Of a DNA stretch of 64,000 nucleotides, positions 26,793 to 37,590 are shown piece by piece. A program made the position numbers and the translations under genes. Position 1 is the first letter of the stretch. Each line of letters begins with the position of its first letter. The notes under the pieces are model-generated. The model saw nothing but the letters and a program-made list of their open reading frames with translations. It was not told the origin of the DNA and ran no database searches. This DNA is from Streptococcaceae bacterium AF54-32pH5A (GTDB lineage: Bacteria; Bacillota; Bacilli; Lactobacillales; Streptococcaceae), in NCBI GenBank assembly GCA_027682205.1, contig JAQDAD010000006.1:1-64000 (forward strand), read 5' to 3'.

Positions 26793-27078
26793 GTCCTAAC
26801 TCTCTTCTTTTTACTTTGTGATCCACATAGGCGATCAACTCGTCATAAAAGCTTTCTTCAACTTCCATGTTAAAGCTACGGTTAAAGACTTTCTTCTTTT
26901 TGGCCTCTAGGGCTTCTGCATTGTCTAGCTTGATATAAGCGCCGCGGCCATTGGCCTTGCCTGTCGGATCGATAAAGACCTGTCCTTCTTTGTTCTTGAC
27001 AATACGGAGCAAATCACGCTTGTCAATCACTTCGTTAGATACAACAGACTTGCGCAAAGGGATTTTTCTTGTTTTCAT
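26785..27078 (-). CDS. rnpM: RnpM/YlxR family RNA-binding protein
   Basis: A 97-residue YlxR (DUF448) protein. The family motif begins TRKIPLRKSVVSNEVIDKRDL and continues with DPTGKANGRGAYI. In Bacillus YlxR was reported as a modulator of RNase P, hence RnpM. GAGGAGG precedes the ATG. It lies between nusA (21-nt gap) and ylxQ (overlapping). Confidence 0.92.
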   Translation of the reverse strand: MKTRKIPLRKSVVSNEVIDKRDLLRIVKNKEGQVFIDPTGKANGRGAYIKLDNAEALEAKKKKVFNRSFNMEVEESFYDELIAYVDHKVKRRELGLE

Positions 27079-27099
27079 CTTTCCCTCCTCTAGCAGCTT

Positions 27100-28236
27100 T
27101 TATTCTTCGATCAATTCATCCGCAACTGCGTAATCCACTTGACCTGCTTCTTCCATAGCTTCAAACTCACTGGCAGACTTGATATCGATACGGTAACCCG
27201 TCAAGTGAGCTGCCAAGCGAACGTTTTGTCCACGACGGCCGATAGCTAGAGAAAGCTTGTTATCAGGTACAACGACCAAGGCACGTTTGCTGTCATTTTC
27301 ATCAAAGATAACTTGGTCAACCTCTGCAGGCGCGATGGCATTGTAGATAAACTCTGCTGGATCTGCTACCCACTCGATAACGTCGATGTTTTCTTCTACA
27401 GGAATCATACGGTCGCTCTTGGCATCGTAGCGAGCTGGGTGGAATTTGCTGGTGATCTTCTTGATATTGGCACCACCACGACCAACGATTGTACCGATGG
27501 CATCCACGTTTGGATTGTGGCTACGAACAGCAACCTTAGTACGGTCACCTGCTTCACGAGCTACGCTCATGATTTCAACAGTTCCATCATAAACTTCTGG
27601 AATTTCTTGCTCCATCAAGCGTTTGATCATCTCTGGATGGCTACGGCTAACAAAGACGTTCACACCACGAGGGTTATCTTCAACCTTGTAAACGTAGACT
27701 TCGATACGGTCGTGAGAAGCAAAAACTTCTCCAGGGATTTGATCTTGTTTTGACAATTGGGCTTCGATGCTGCCAAGGTTGACATAGATGAAACGGTTGT
27801 CAAAACGTTCTACTGTGCCTGACATGATTTCTTGCTCATGTTCTTTGTAAGTATTGTAGGTAATAGCACGTGTTTGCTTGCGCATTTTTTCCATGATGGT
27901 TTGTTTGGCAGATTGGGCTGCTACACGACCAAACTCAGCTGGCGCTTCTTCAAACTTAATCTTGTCACCAAGCTCATAGGCTGAATTAATGGCAAGGGCA
28001 TCTTTCAAGCTGATTTCCAAACGGCTATCAAATACTTCATCTACAACTTCACGGACAGTATAAACTGTAAAGTCACCTGTTTTTTCATTGAAGTCAATGG
28101 CTACGCTATCAGATTGACCATAACGTCTGCGATAAGCGGAACGAAGCGACTCTACTACTGCGTCGATGATGTCTTCTTTTTTGATTCCCTTGTCTTCTTC
28201 CAAAATGCGGAAGGCCTCTAGCATTTCTTTACTCAT
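27100..28236 (-). CDS. nusA: Transcription termination/antitermination factor NusA
   Basis: 378 residues: an N-terminal RNA-polymerase-binding domain (1-125; EMLEAFRILEEDKGIKKEDI), an S1 domain (about 135-200; GTVERFDNRFIYVNLGSIEA), then KH1 and KH2 (RTKVAVRSHNPNVDAIGTIVG, LSLAIGRRGQNVRLAAHLTG). The short acidic C-terminus lacks the AR repeats of proteobacterial NusA, as is normal in Firmicutes. Only a weak AAAAG site precedes the ATG. It follows rimP by 42 nt. Confidence 0.97.
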   Translation of the reverse strand: MSKEMLEAFRILEEDKGIKKEDIIDAVVESLRSAYRRRYGQSDSVAIDFNEKTGDFTVYTVREVVDEVFDSRLEISLKDALAINSAYELGDKIKFEEAPAEFGRVAAQSAKQTIMEKMRKQTRAITYNTYKEHEQEIMSGTVERFDNRFIYVNLGSIEAQLSKQDQIPGEVFASHDRIEVYVYKVEDNPRGVNVFVSRSHPEMIKRLMEQEIPEVYDGTVEIMSVAREAGDRTKVAVRSHNPNVDAIGTIVGRGGANIKKITSKFHPARYDAKSDRMIPVEENIDVIEWVADPAEFIYNAIAPAEVDQVIFDENDSKRALVVVPDNKLSLAIGRRGQNVRLAAHLTGYRIDIKSASEFEAMEEAGQVDYAVADELIEE

Positions 28237-28278
28237 GTTCTTTTTACTTTTGAATCCTCAAAAGCTATCCTTTCTTTT

Positions 28279-28758
28279 CTATAGTTTTACTGCTAAACGT
28301 GCTTTTGATACTAAACTGTATGGAATTTGGACGGTTTTCTTACGTGTCTTGTCCATATATTCCATGGTCAACTCATCCTCTTCAAAGGATAGCAAGGTTC
28401 CTTCAAAGACTTTTTGCTTATCGATGGCCTTATAAAGACCAACGTGAATGTATTTCCCAACTGCTCCAGCGATAGCATCCTTGGTTTTCAAAGGACGCTC
28501 CAAGCCTGGACTGGTGATTTCTAGGAAATATTGTTTTGGGAAGGGATCAGGCTTGATAGTGTCTAGGACAGGACTGATAATTTCTGTCAGGTCTGCCGTG
28601 TCGTTCAAGGTAATTCCTTCAGGTTTATCTACAAAAATACTGAGAATCATGTCACTGCCAATCTTTCCATACTCGATATCCACGAGTTCGAAAGGCGCTT
28701 GGATGACAGGTTCTACAACTTCTCTGACTAATTCTACGATTGTTGCGATTGTGTCCAC
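28279..28758 (-). CDS. rimP: Ribosome maturation factor RimP
   Basis: RimP assists 30S assembly. From 28758 the protein has 159 residues, the usual streptococcal length: [40 protein letters not shown], and a C-terminal SH3-like domain ([20 protein letters not shown]). The start is ambiguous. The conventional GTG at 28758 lies inside the perfect AGGAGGTG, which is a ribosome binding site and not a start region; at normal spacing that site points to codon 4 (ATC, 28749). Sixteen upstream codons to ATG 28806 are also open and include a GAGGCG/CGCCTC hairpin. It is the first gene of the nusA-infB operon. Confidence 0.9.
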   Translation of the reverse strand: MDTIATIVELVREVVEPVIQAPFELVDIEYGKIGSDMILSIFVDKPEGITLNDTADLTEIISPVLDTIKPDPFPKQYFLEITSPGLERPLKTKDAIAGAVGKYIHVGLYKAIDKQKVFEGTLLSFEEDELTMEYMDKTRKKTVQIPYSLVSKARLAVKL

Positions 28759-28884
28759 CTCCTCATAAGCAAGAGGCGAAGATATTTCCCCGCCTCTCTT
28801 TCTCATATTCTTACTATCAGTATAGCACGTTTGTCAATTTATGTAAAGTATAAGCACTCAAACGGCTGGTTTTCAAGCTATTTT

Positions 28885-29520
28885 TTAAAATTCTGCCTCA
28901 ACTCGGTAGATTACTTGACCCTTGTTGGAGAATTTTTGCTCATATTCCGTCATGACATTACCTTCAAAATCACTGGCATGTAAGTCCAACCAAACCCCGT
29001 TCAGTTTCATCCCATACTGAGAAAAACTCACCAAGCTGTACTCAAACAAGCCACGATTGTCTGTCTTGAAATGGATTTCCCCATTCTCAGGCAAGATGCG
29101 CTTGAAGGTATCCAAGAAACTCTTGTAGGTCAGACGACGTTTTTCATGGCGTTTTTTAGGCCAGGGATCAGAAAAATTCAAGTACAAGCGATCAATCTCA
29201 CCGTCTTCAAAGTAGTCCGTCAAATCTGAACCATCTACCCACAACAACTTGATATTAGGCACTCCAACTTCTAATACCTTATCCAAGGCATAACTTAATA
29301 CCGACTTTTGGATGTCAATCCCGATATAGTTGATGTCAGGATTTTGTTTGGCCATTCCTGATACGAAGGCCCCTTTGCCACTTCCAACCTCAACATGAAT
29401 AGGATGATCATTTCCAAACAAGTCTCGCCATTTCCCTTTAGCTTCCAAGGGATTGAGGACAACATACTGAGGATTAGCCTCTAGTAACTCTGTCGCCCCT
29501 TTACGATTTCTAACTCTCAT
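28885..29520 (-). CDS. trmB: tRNA (guanine-N7)-methyltransferase
   Basis: Makes m7G46 in tRNA. 211 residues with the SAM site [30 protein letters not shown], the TrmB signature [20 protein letters not shown] (residues about 112-131) and a C-terminal [18 protein letters not shown]. The start overlaps the ccrZ stop by four bases (ATGA). The ccrZ-trmB pair is conserved in streptococci. Confidence 0.97.
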   Translation of the reverse strand: MRVRNRKGATELLEANPQYVVLNPLEAKGKWRDLFGNDHPIHVEVGSGKGAFVSGMAKQNPDINYIGIDIQKSVLSYALDKVLEVGVPNIKLLWVDGSDLTDYFEDGEIDRLYLNFSDPWPKKRHEKRRLTYKSFLDTFKRILPENGEIHFKTDNRGLFEYSLVSFSQYGMKLNGVWLDLHASDFEGNVMTEYEQKFSNKGQVIYRVEAEF

Positions 29521-30311
29521 CTTCTCTTTCCATACTTGTCACGGAAGATACGCAAGGCATAAATCTCCCGGTTTACATTATCTAAATCTTGATTTACAAA
29601 GTATTTGGTAATCTGACTCAAGTAAGAATACTGGCCGTACCAATACAATTTATCTAACACTGTCTGATTGTACTTATAACCGTAGTCTCTCAACCATTGA
29701 CGCCACTGATGATCTGGAATGTAGTGGCATAGCAAATGCGCCACATCAAACATACGATCCGTCAGACGAACCGAATCCCAATCCACTAGATAAACAAGAC
29801 CACTCTCTGTCTCAATCCAATTACTATGGCGAAGGTCCCCATGCACAATCGTTGCATAATCTTCTCTAAAGCCTGGAACCGTTCTGCGCAAATCATCAAT
29901 CACCGAATTTAAGTACTGATGTCGTTTCAAGACTTCAGGCGCTTCTTGCTTCCAAGACTGCAACAAGTCCACTGGCGTCTCCATAGTATATCCCAAACGG
30001 CTCAACTGCTTCATCAAGGGACGTGAGCGGTGGAGACGCGTCAAGATATTGATGATCTGCTTGCGGTTCATGTCGTGCGGGGTCAAGATTTTGCCCGTCA
30101 ACCATTCTTGGGCACACATATCACGACCATCCGCTAAACGACGAGTCCATAGTAATTGAGGAGCGATTTGTTCTCTGGCTAGGCCAGGTAGGATTGGAGA
30201 GGTGTTCATTTTTACAAAGACGCGCTTCCCATCAGGGTAGCTTCCCATATAAGCCTTGCCACTCTTCCCAGGTATAGGGGTCAGCGTTAGCTCATTATCA
30301 CCCAAGTCCAT
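29517..30311 (-). CDS. ccrZ: CcrZ, APH/choline-kinase-fold cell-cycle regulator
   Basis: A 264-residue phosphotransferase-fold protein. Kinase-like motifs: [14 protein letters not shown] (catalytic loop HGDxxxxN, about residue 160) and [12 protein letters not shown] (metal-binding D). In pneumococcus the gene next to trmB encodes CcrZ, which is brought to mid-cell by FtsZ and coordinates DnaA-dependent replication initiation with division; the identification here is by fold and neighbourhood. GGAGG precedes the ATG, and translation is coupled to trmB. Confidence 0.9.
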   Translation of the reverse strand: MDLGDNELTLTPIPGKSGKAYMGSYPDGKRVFVKMNTSPILPGLAREQIAPQLLWTRRLADGRDMCAQEWLTGKILTPHDMNRKQIINILTRLHRSRPLMKQLSRLGYTMETPVDLLQSWKQEAPEVLKRHQYLNSVIDDLRRTVPGFREDYATIVHGDLRHSNWIETESGLVYLVDWDSVRLTDRMFDVAHLLCHYIPDHQWRQWLRDYGYKYNQTVLDKLYWYGQYSYLSQITKYFVNQDLDNVNREIYALRIFRDKYGKRR

Positions 30312-30358
30312 TTCTTTCCTCCGTATAAAGTTTCCTTACTATTCTACTAGTTTTTGGT

Positions 30359-31408
30359 CTATTCGTCAACCAATCTTTTCACTTGGTAAGGTAAATAAAA
30401 CAATTGTAGGAAGAAACTTGCTCCTACAAGAACCAACAAGGCTATTTTTTCTTGAAAAACTACTGCTCCGACTAGCAATTCCAACAAAAGAGCGACACTT
30501 CCCACACCGAACACAATCTGTTTCAAGCCCTTCTCTTTTTCACCTTTTTCTAAAGGAAAGAGCTGGGTCAAGTACTGGTAGTCAAAAGCACGATAGAGGG
30601 CCAATAACTGAAAGAGCAAGAGATAGTTAAACAAAACCACCACTGCTGTCGCAATCCAGGACTGCTCGATAAAGATCTCAGCTAACAAGGATAGGAGTAG
30701 GAGGCGGAGACTGAGGGCAAAGAGATCTCCATTTCGAAGATAAGAACGAAGATAGAGGTTTTGCCAGATCTTCCCTGGCACCTTTTGAACAGTCTTTAGA
30801 ATGAAATCCAGATAAGCACGACGCTTGACACTGTTTGAAACACCCTTGACCTGAGTAAAGAGAGCAAAGAAACGAAGTAAGACTTGCTTGCGCTTGCTTT
30901 CTTGGGCAATGACATAGTCCCAGTCCAGCCCAGTTTCAGTGAAAAATTTGCTGGCTTTGTGGCGAAAGAGGAGGTATTTCCCAGCTCCTAATAAAAGCAC
31001 ATAGACAAGAAAGACTGGCAAGCCATAGCCCATGGCTAAAAACAAAGGTGCAAACAGGAGTAAAAAGAGAGTCTGAACAATTGTCCAGAAAACCAATGAA
31101 CGAGACGTCTGCCCTTTGAGATGGGACTTGACCTCCTCTTCACTGACTAAGAGAAAGAGCTTGTCAGGTACTTCCATGTAAGTCGCGATCCCTCCCCAAG
31201 CCAAAAGCAAGGCAGATACAATTCCCAAAAACAAGAGGATGGGCCAATGATTTTCAGGAAAATCTTGCAAGAGTTGACTGTACTGGTAGGCTAGAAAACC
31301 GATGAGAACCAGCAGGAACAAGACAAAGTGGTCATTGAGAACATAACGCAGATAACCGACACACTCCTTACGAAAAGCCTGCTTTCTCCTTAAAAACAAG
31401 TCTTTCAT
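30359..31408 (-). CDS. ecsB: ABC transporter permease EcsB
   Basis: A 349-residue membrane protein of the EcsB family with about six to eight transmembrane helices (HFVLFLLVLIGFLAYQYS, WPILLFLGIVSALLLAWGG, LLALLLELLVGAVVF-type segments) and basic cytosolic loops. With EcsA it forms an exporter; in Bacillus loss of Ecs affects protein secretion, competence and intramembrane proteolysis. It overlaps ecsA by four bases. Only about 50 nt separate it from ccrZ; in pneumococcus the blp bacteriocin locus lies near this interval. Confidence 0.92.
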   Translation of the reverse strand: MKDLFLRRKQAFRKECVGYLRYVLNDHFVLFLLVLIGFLAYQYSQLLQDFPENHWPILLFLGIVSALLLAWGGIATYMEVPDKLFLLVSEEEVKSHLKGQTSRSLVFWTIVQTLFLLLFAPLFLAMGYGLPVFLVYVLLLGAGKYLLFRHKASKFFTETGLDWDYVIAQESKRKQVLLRFFALFTQVKGVSNSVKRRAYLDFILKTVQKVPGKIWQNLYLRSYLRNGDLFALSLRLLLLSLLAEIFIEQSWIATAVVVLFNYLLLFQLLALYRAFDYQYLTQLFPLEKGEKEKGLKQIVFGVGSVALLLELLVGAVVFQEKIALLVLVGASFFLQLFYLPYQVKRLVDE

Positions 31409-32136
31409 CGGTCCTCCTCTTTGGTCAAAGCCAAGTAAATGTCGTTCAAGCTAGCCTCAGGCATGTCAAAGGCCTCGCGGAGTTGCTGGAGGTTCCCCTG
31501 AGCCCGCACCTCTCCCTTGTGGAGGATAACAAAGGCGTCACACATCTTTTCCGCAGAGTCCAGCACGTGGGTACTCATGAGGATGGACTTGCCTTTTTGT
31601 TTTTCTACTTCCAAAAGCTGAATCAAGTCAGCAATCGCCAAGGGATCGAGGCCAAGAAAAGGCTCATCCACGATGAAAAGACTCGGATCCACCACAAAAG
31701 CACAGATAATCATGACCTTCTGCTTCATCCCTTTGGAGAAATGAACCGGAAACCAGTCCAATTTTTGATCCAAACGGAACATTTTTAAAAGCGGTTCTAC
31801 TCGCTCAAAAGCCACTTTCTGTTCAATACCATAGGCCATGGCAACCGTCTCGATATGTTCTCTTAACGTCAATTCCTCGTACAAACTCGGAGTCTCTGGG
31901 ATATAGCCAATCTGCTTGCGGTAGTTGGTCGCATCTTCTCGCAGGGTTAGGTCATTAATCTTGATTTCCCCACTGTAAGGTGTCAAAAGACCGATAATTT
32001 CGTTGATTGTCGTTGATTTCCCAGCACCGTTGAGACCAATCAAACCGACCAACTGCCCACTTTCAACTGTAAAGGACACATCTTTCAAGACAGGGACGTG
32101 AACATAGCCTCCTGTCAGGTTTTTAATTTCTAACAT
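31405..32136 (-). CDS. ecsA: ABC transporter ATP-binding protein EcsA
   Basis: A 243-residue nucleotide-binding subunit: Walker A GLNGAGKST (about 35-43), a signature of the form HFSKGMKQKV, Walker B LFIVDEPFLGLDP and the switch histidine in MSTHVLDSAEK. It partners the EcsB permease encoded directly downstream. CGGAG precedes the ATG. Its extended -10 promoter overlaps the promoter of the HIT gene on the other strand. Confidence 0.95.
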   Translation of the reverse strand: MLEIKNLTGGYVHVPVLKDVSFTVESGQLVGLIGLNGAGKSTTINEIIGLLTPYSGEIKINDLTLREDATNYRKQIGYIPETPSLYEELTLREHIETVAMAYGIEQKVAFERVEPLLKMFRLDQKLDWFPVHFSKGMKQKVMIICAFVVDPSLFIVDEPFLGLDPLAIADLIQLLEVEKQKGKSILMSTHVLDSAEKMCDAFVILHKGEVRAQGNLQQLREAFDMPEASLNDIYLALTKEEDR

Positions 32137-32150
32137 ATTTTCTCCGAATC

Positions 32151-32176
32151 TGGTATAATGTAGCTATATTATATCA
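32151..32176. promoter_or_regulatory. Overlapping extended -10 promoters of the HIT gene (+) and ecsA (-)
   Basis: Plus strand: TGGTATAAT (TATAAT 32154-32159). Minus strand: TGATATAAT (TATAAT at 32168-32173). The two -10 elements face each other 8 bp apart, so each expected transcription start lies in or beside the other promoter. Simultaneous occupancy by two polymerases is not possible. Confidence 0.7.
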
Positions 32177-32203
32177 AAATTCAATACAGTAGAGGTGGAT
32201 TTT

Positions 32204-32614
32204 ATGTCAGATTGCATTTTTTGTAAGATCATCGCAGGAGAGATCCCTGCTTCAAAAGTATACGAAGATGAGCAGGTTCTTGCCTTCCTTGATATTTCTC
32301 AAGTAACGCCTGGACACACCCTCCTTGTACCCAAAGAGCACTATCGCAATCTTTTGGAGATGGACGCTACTAGCGCCAGCCAACTCTTTGCCCAAGTGCC
32401 ACTGGTAGCTCAAAAAGTCATGAAAGCTACCAAAGCTGCTGGTATGAATATCATCGCCAACTGCGAGGAAGTTGCTGGTCAAACGGTCTTTCATACTCAC
32501 GTGCACCTCGTACCTCGCTACGGTGCAGAAGATGACCTCAAGATTGACTTTATCGCCCACGAACCAGACTTTGACAAACTTGCCCAAGTCGCTGAAACCA
32601 TTAAAAACGCTTAA
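32204..32614 (+). CDS. hit: HIT family hydrolase (Hint-type)
   Basis: A 136-residue purine-nucleoside phosphoramidase/AMP-hydrolase-type protein: zinc-binding DCIFCKIIAGE at the start and the histidine triad HTHVHLVPR near residue 95, the last two histidines being catalytic. ATG 32204 is used, with AGGTGG upstream; a GTG three codons earlier is less likely. The family acts on nucleotide-amines such as lysyl-AMP from LysRS side reactions; the in vivo substrate is unclear. It is followed at 9 nt by a small membrane-associated protein. Confidence 0.93.
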   Translation: MSDCIFCKIIAGEIPASKVYEDEQVLAFLDISQVTPGHTLLVPKEHYRNLLEMDATSASQLFAQVPLVAQKVMKATKAAGMNIIANCEEVAGQTVFHTHVHLVPRYGAEDDLKIDFIAHEPDFDKLAQVAETIKNA

Positions 32615-32623
32615 GGAGTTGCC

Positions 32624-32902
32624 ATGAAATTATCAAATCTACTGCTATTTGCAGGTGCTGCAGCTGGAAGTTATTTTGTCGTCAAAAATCGCCAAGCCAT
32701 CACAGAGGAGTTTATGGACACTAGCGACCGCGTCGAAGCTATCAAGGATGATTTGGATATCATCCAAAACAGCCTACAAATCATCGACCAACAAAAAGCC
32801 CTTATCAAGGAATACCAAAAAGATTTAACCTACAAGTTCAAAGTTTTAGAAAAAGATTTCCAAACCAGAATGGCGGTCCTCCAAGAAGAAAACCAAGGAT
32901 AA
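32624..32902 (+). CDS. Small membrane-anchored coiled-coil protein (YtxH-like)
   Basis: 92 residues: a short hydrophobic N-terminal segment with small residues (LLLFAGAAAGSYFVV, 6-20), then a continuous charged helix to the end (VEAIKDDLDIIQNSLQIIDQQ, FKVLEKDFQTRMAVLQEE), so probably a membrane-anchored coiled coil on the cytosolic face. It resembles YtxH/general-stress small proteins in layout only. AAGGAG lies before the ATG; co-transcribed with the HIT gene. Confidence 0.75.
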   Translation: MKLSNLLLFAGAAAGSYFVVKNRQAITEEFMDTSDRVEAIKDDLDIIQNSLQIIDQQKALIKEYQKDLTYKFKVLEKDFQTRMAVLQEENQG

Positions 32903-32971
32903 GAAAGCCTCCAACTTTCCTAAAATCCATTTTGGGTTACTAGATTCGAACAGAAAAGGGAGGGAATGAAA

Positions 32972-33625
32972 ATGAAACAGTTTTTTAAAGTTCTAGCGAA
33001 GGTCATCGCGATCCCTTGTGGTTGCCTCTGCCTGCTTGCGGCCCTAGCATTTCTACTACTGATGAACCTTTTCAAGGCTTCACCGAGTGATATCCGTGAG
33101 GGGAATGAAACCTTAAAACAAATCTTTATCTCCCTTGACATGCCTCCTAAGAAAGTAGAATCAAATGGACACTATCAATTCGAGGGTGGAGGCTTAAATT
33201 TTTATGTTACTTTCTCAGATGAGGTTATCAATAGTCACACCGTCCTAAAAGAAAGTCCAAAACTCACCAAAAACCGACTCGAAGTCTATGTCCTACAGAC
33301 AGGAGAAATTTCCTACTATAAAGTAGGGGATAACTTGTTCAATCATGGTTTAATACAATTTTTAGAGGAGGAGGGCGAGAAGTATCTCCAAGAAATCGGA
33401 AAGAAATTTAATCCCAATTACTCAATTCTCTTTTGGAATGATCAGGAAAGTCTAAAAAAGGGAATTGCATTCTATGAAAAAGCCTTGACCTTGGTGGATA
33501 TTCAGGATAATTCGGCAATCAAACACATTGATACCGTTACCGTTAAACCAGGTAAAGAAGCGGAAATCAAGCAACTCATCCGGGAGATGGATGCAGCTGG
33601 CCTGCTCACTCAAAAGTACAAATAG
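32972..33625 (+). CDS. Hypothetical protein with one N-terminal membrane helix
   Basis: About 217 residues. After a basic start comes one long hydrophobic segment (IAIPCGCLCLLAALAFLLLM) with three cysteines but no clear lipobox position. A soluble domain of about 180 residues follows, presumably outside the membrane. I recognise no family. The ATG at 32972 is preferred because GGAGG lies eight bases upstream; an ATG two codons earlier is only two bases from it. It is 69 nt after the coiled-coil gene and ends before a bidirectional terminator shared with dnaJ. Confidence 0.7.
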   Translation: MKQFFKVLAKVIAIPCGCLCLLAALAFLLLMNLFKASPSDIREGNETLKQIFISLDMPPKKVESNGHYQFEGGGLNFYVTFSDEVINSHTVLKESPKLTKNRLEVYVLQTGEISYYKVGDNLFNHGLIQFLEEEGEKYLQEIGKKFNPNYSILFWNDQESLKKGIAFYEKALTLVDIQDNSAIKHIDTVTVKPGKEAEIKQLIREMDAAGLLTQKYK

Positions 33626-33675
33626 TAGGCTAACTGGAAAATGATTTTTCGATGCTAAATTTTCAAAGATAACAT

Positions 33676-33701
33676 AAAAAAGAGCCAATCGGCTCTTTTT
33701 A
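33676..33701. terminator. Bidirectional terminator between the 219-residue protein gene and dnaJ
   Basis: Ten-base stem AAAAAGAGCC (33677-33686)/GGCTCTTTTT (33691-33700) with a four-base loop. A run of A on one side and T on the other lets it work in both directions. It is 3 nt from the dnaJ stop. Confidence 0.92.
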
Positions 33702-33703
33702 CT

Positions 33704-34840
33704 TTATTCTCCTTCAAAGGCATCTTTTATATGGTCAAAGAAGCCCTTTTTCTTTGGATTGACTTTCAAGTCACCTGCAGCTGCGAATTCTTTAAGCGCA
33801 GCTTTTTGGCGGTCGTTCAATCCTGTCGGTGTTACGACATTAACGGTAACGTATTGATCCCCAACAGCACCACCACGAAGGCTCGGAGCACCCTTGCCAC
33901 GTAGGCGGAATTTTTTGCCAGTCTGAGTTCCCTCTGGGATGACCAATTCAACATCACCATGTACAGTTGGAATTTCCACAGTATCTCCTAGAGCTGCTTG
34001 GACAATATTAAGGTTCAGCTTGTAGAAAATAGTTGTTCCTTCGCGTTCAAACTTATCACTAGCTTCAACTGAAACCACCACGTACAAGTCCCCGTAAGGT
34101 CCACCATTAAAGCCTGCTTCACCTTGACCAGCTAAGCGAATTTGTTGACCAGTTTCCACACCAGCAGGGATTTTTACATGTACGCTATGAGCTTGTTTTT
34201 CATGACCTGTTCCGTGACAAGTTGCACATGGATCTTTAATTTCTTTTCCGCGACCATGACAGACATCACAAGTTACTTGACGACGCATCATACCAAGAGG
34301 AGTCTGCGTATCGACATTAATGACACCAGCGCCATGACAGCGTCCACAAGTGACTGGACTTGTTCCTGGCTTAGCACCAGATCCATTACATGTACGACAG
34401 CTGGCTTCACGATTGTATTTGACTTCTTTCTCCGTTCCAAAGATAGCTTCTTCAAAAGTCAAATTCACACGGTATTGGAGGTCATCCCCTTGACGAGGAG
34501 CATTTGGATTGCGTGAAGCACCGCCTCCGCCAAAGAAACTTGAGAAGATATCCTCAAAACCACCGAAGCCACTTGCTCCGTCAAAACCACCGAAACCGCC
34601 AGTACCACCAAAGCCACCGTTGGCACCTGCAGCACCATATTGGTCGTAGGCTGCACGTTTTTGGTCGTCACTCAAGGTCTCATAGGCTTCTTGAACTTCC
34701 TTGTACTTTTCCTCAGCACCAGGCTCCTTGTTGATATCTGGGTGATATTTTTTTGAAAGCTTACGATAAGCCTTTTTGATCTCGTCTGCCGAAGCGTTTT
34801 TTGACACCCCCAGACGATCATAAAATTCAGTATTGTTCAT
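33704..34840 (-). CDS. dnaJ: Chaperone DnaJ
   Basis: Hsp40 that stimulates DnaK and binds unfolded proteins. 378 residues: J domain with HPD ([11 protein letters not shown]), G/F-rich linker ([14 protein letters not shown]), four CxxCxGxG zinc motifs ([32 protein letters not shown]) and the C-terminal peptide-binding domain. The start at 34840 (MNNTEF) matches pneumococcus. No good Shine-Dalgarno sequence precedes it. Unlike compact hsp operons, it is separated from dnaK by an unknown gene, a terminator and a repeat region, so it may have its own promoter. Confidence 0.97.
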   Translation of the reverse strand: MNNTEFYDRLGVSKNASADEIKKAYRKLSKKYHPDINKEPGAEEKYKEVQEAYETLSDDQKRAAYDQYGAAGANGGFGGTGGFGGFDGASGFGGFEDIFSSFFGGGGASRNPNAPRQGDDLQYRVNLTFEEAIFGTEKEVKYNREASCRTCNGSGAKPGTSPVTCGRCHGAGVINVDTQTPLGMMRRQVTCDVCHGRGKEIKDPCATCHGTGHEKQAHSVHVKIPAGVETGQQIRLAGQGEAGFNGGPYGDLYVVVSVEASDKFEREGTTIFYKLNLNIVQAALGDTVEIPTVHGDVELVIPEGTQTGKKFRLRGKGAPSLRGGAVGDQYVTVNVVTPTGLNDRQKAALKEFAAAGDLKVNPKKKGFFDHIKDAFEGE

Positions 34841-34942
34841 ACAAGATACCAAGAGCGAACAGAAAGCGACTGAAATTTAGGAAACCGACAAGAAATCCTG
34901 ATTTCTTAGGAGGTTTATCTAATTTCCAAGCTTTCCGCTCGA

Positions 34943-35180
34943 GTTCAATTACGAACACCCTTGTTCCTTTCTATTAATATTGCGGAACGAAACCACGATT
35001 TAGGTCGGATTCAATTCCTTTCTTTTATATTGAGTCAGAAATTTTGGAACCCGTGTTCAGTTACGAACACCCTTGTTCCTTTCTATTGATATTGTGAATC
35101 AAACCGCAGTTTAGGTCGGGTTCAATTCCTTTCTTTTATATTGATGAGACAAAACCCAAACAAATCAGGTTCAGTCCCTT
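34943..35180. repeat. Tandem 112-bp duplication upstream of dnaJ
   Basis: Two imperfect copies start at 34943 and 35055 (both beginning GTTCAnTTACGAACACCCTT and sharing TTTAGGTCGG and TTCAATTCCTTTCTTTTATA blocks). A truncated third start, GTTCAGTCCC, is at 35169. Inside each unit a CCTTTCTATTAATATTG-like and a CCTTTCTTTTATATTGA-like half resemble each other, so the unit itself is an older duplication. An 8-bp inverted repeat AAGAAATC/GATTTCTT lies closer to dnaJ (34890-34907). This fills most of the 380-bp gap before dnaJ; no gene is seen in it. Confidence 0.8.
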
Positions 35181-35186
35181 TTTATC

Positions 35187-35216
35187 GAAAAACAGAGGCT
35201 GGGTTGCAACCTCTGG
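35187..35216 (-). terminator. Terminator after the dnaK-distal membrane-protein gene
   Basis: Stem CAGAGG (35193-35198)/CCTCTG (35210-35215) with an 11-base loop, followed by TTTTT on the minus strand. It would separate dnaK transcripts from dnaJ. Confidence 0.75.
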
Positions 35217-35221
35217 ATATT

Positions 35222-35667
35222 TCAATTTATTTCAAAGTTTTCTAAAAATACAATTGCTTTATTTTGCTGTATAATCTGCTTCCTTCGTTTTGAATTAAAT
35301 TTATGATAATTTTGCAAATATATTATCACCAATACTATCGTTAAAGCTCCTGCAACATACGATATTAACGATGACACAATTGAATTATTCTCTTGAATTC
35401 TTGGAAAAATGCTAATTGTTAACAATGATATTAGAGAAGGGAAGAAAATTCCCCAGAATATATTGTTTATAATTTCAATATCATTTTGCTTATACGAGTG
35501 CTCAGCAAGAATATTGACTTTATACTCTCTTAGTCCCTCTTCTTGACCAGTTTGAAAATGATTTTTTATTTGATTTTTGAGTTCAGTATAATCTTCAGTT
35601 GCCAGTTTTATAAACTTATCATACTGTTCTTTAGAATCTGTGACTGCAAAAAGATTAATATTTGTCA

Positions 35668-35668
<1 letters not shown>
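35222..35668 (-). CDS. Unknown two-helix membrane protein between dnaK and dnaJ
   Basis: 148 residues: a hydrophilic N-terminal helical region (about 1-65), two hydrophobic helices (IFWGIFFPSLISLLTISIF about 70-88 and LISYVAGALTIVLVIIYL about 100-118) and a short basic tail with an acidic end. No family recognised. The ATG overlaps the dnaK stop (TAATG) and GGAGAAG lies upstream, so it is coupled to dnaK and should be heat-regulated. The sequence is AT-richer than the chaperone genes, which suggests an insertion. Confidence 0.75.
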
Positions 35669-37575
<1,907 letters not shown>

Positions 37576-37590
37576 TCAATCTCTTTGACT

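Noticed and set aside
34943..35180. Tandem repeat before dnaJ as CIRCE operators
   Set aside because: No TTAGCACTC/GAGTGCTAA arms occur there; the shared blocks are different.
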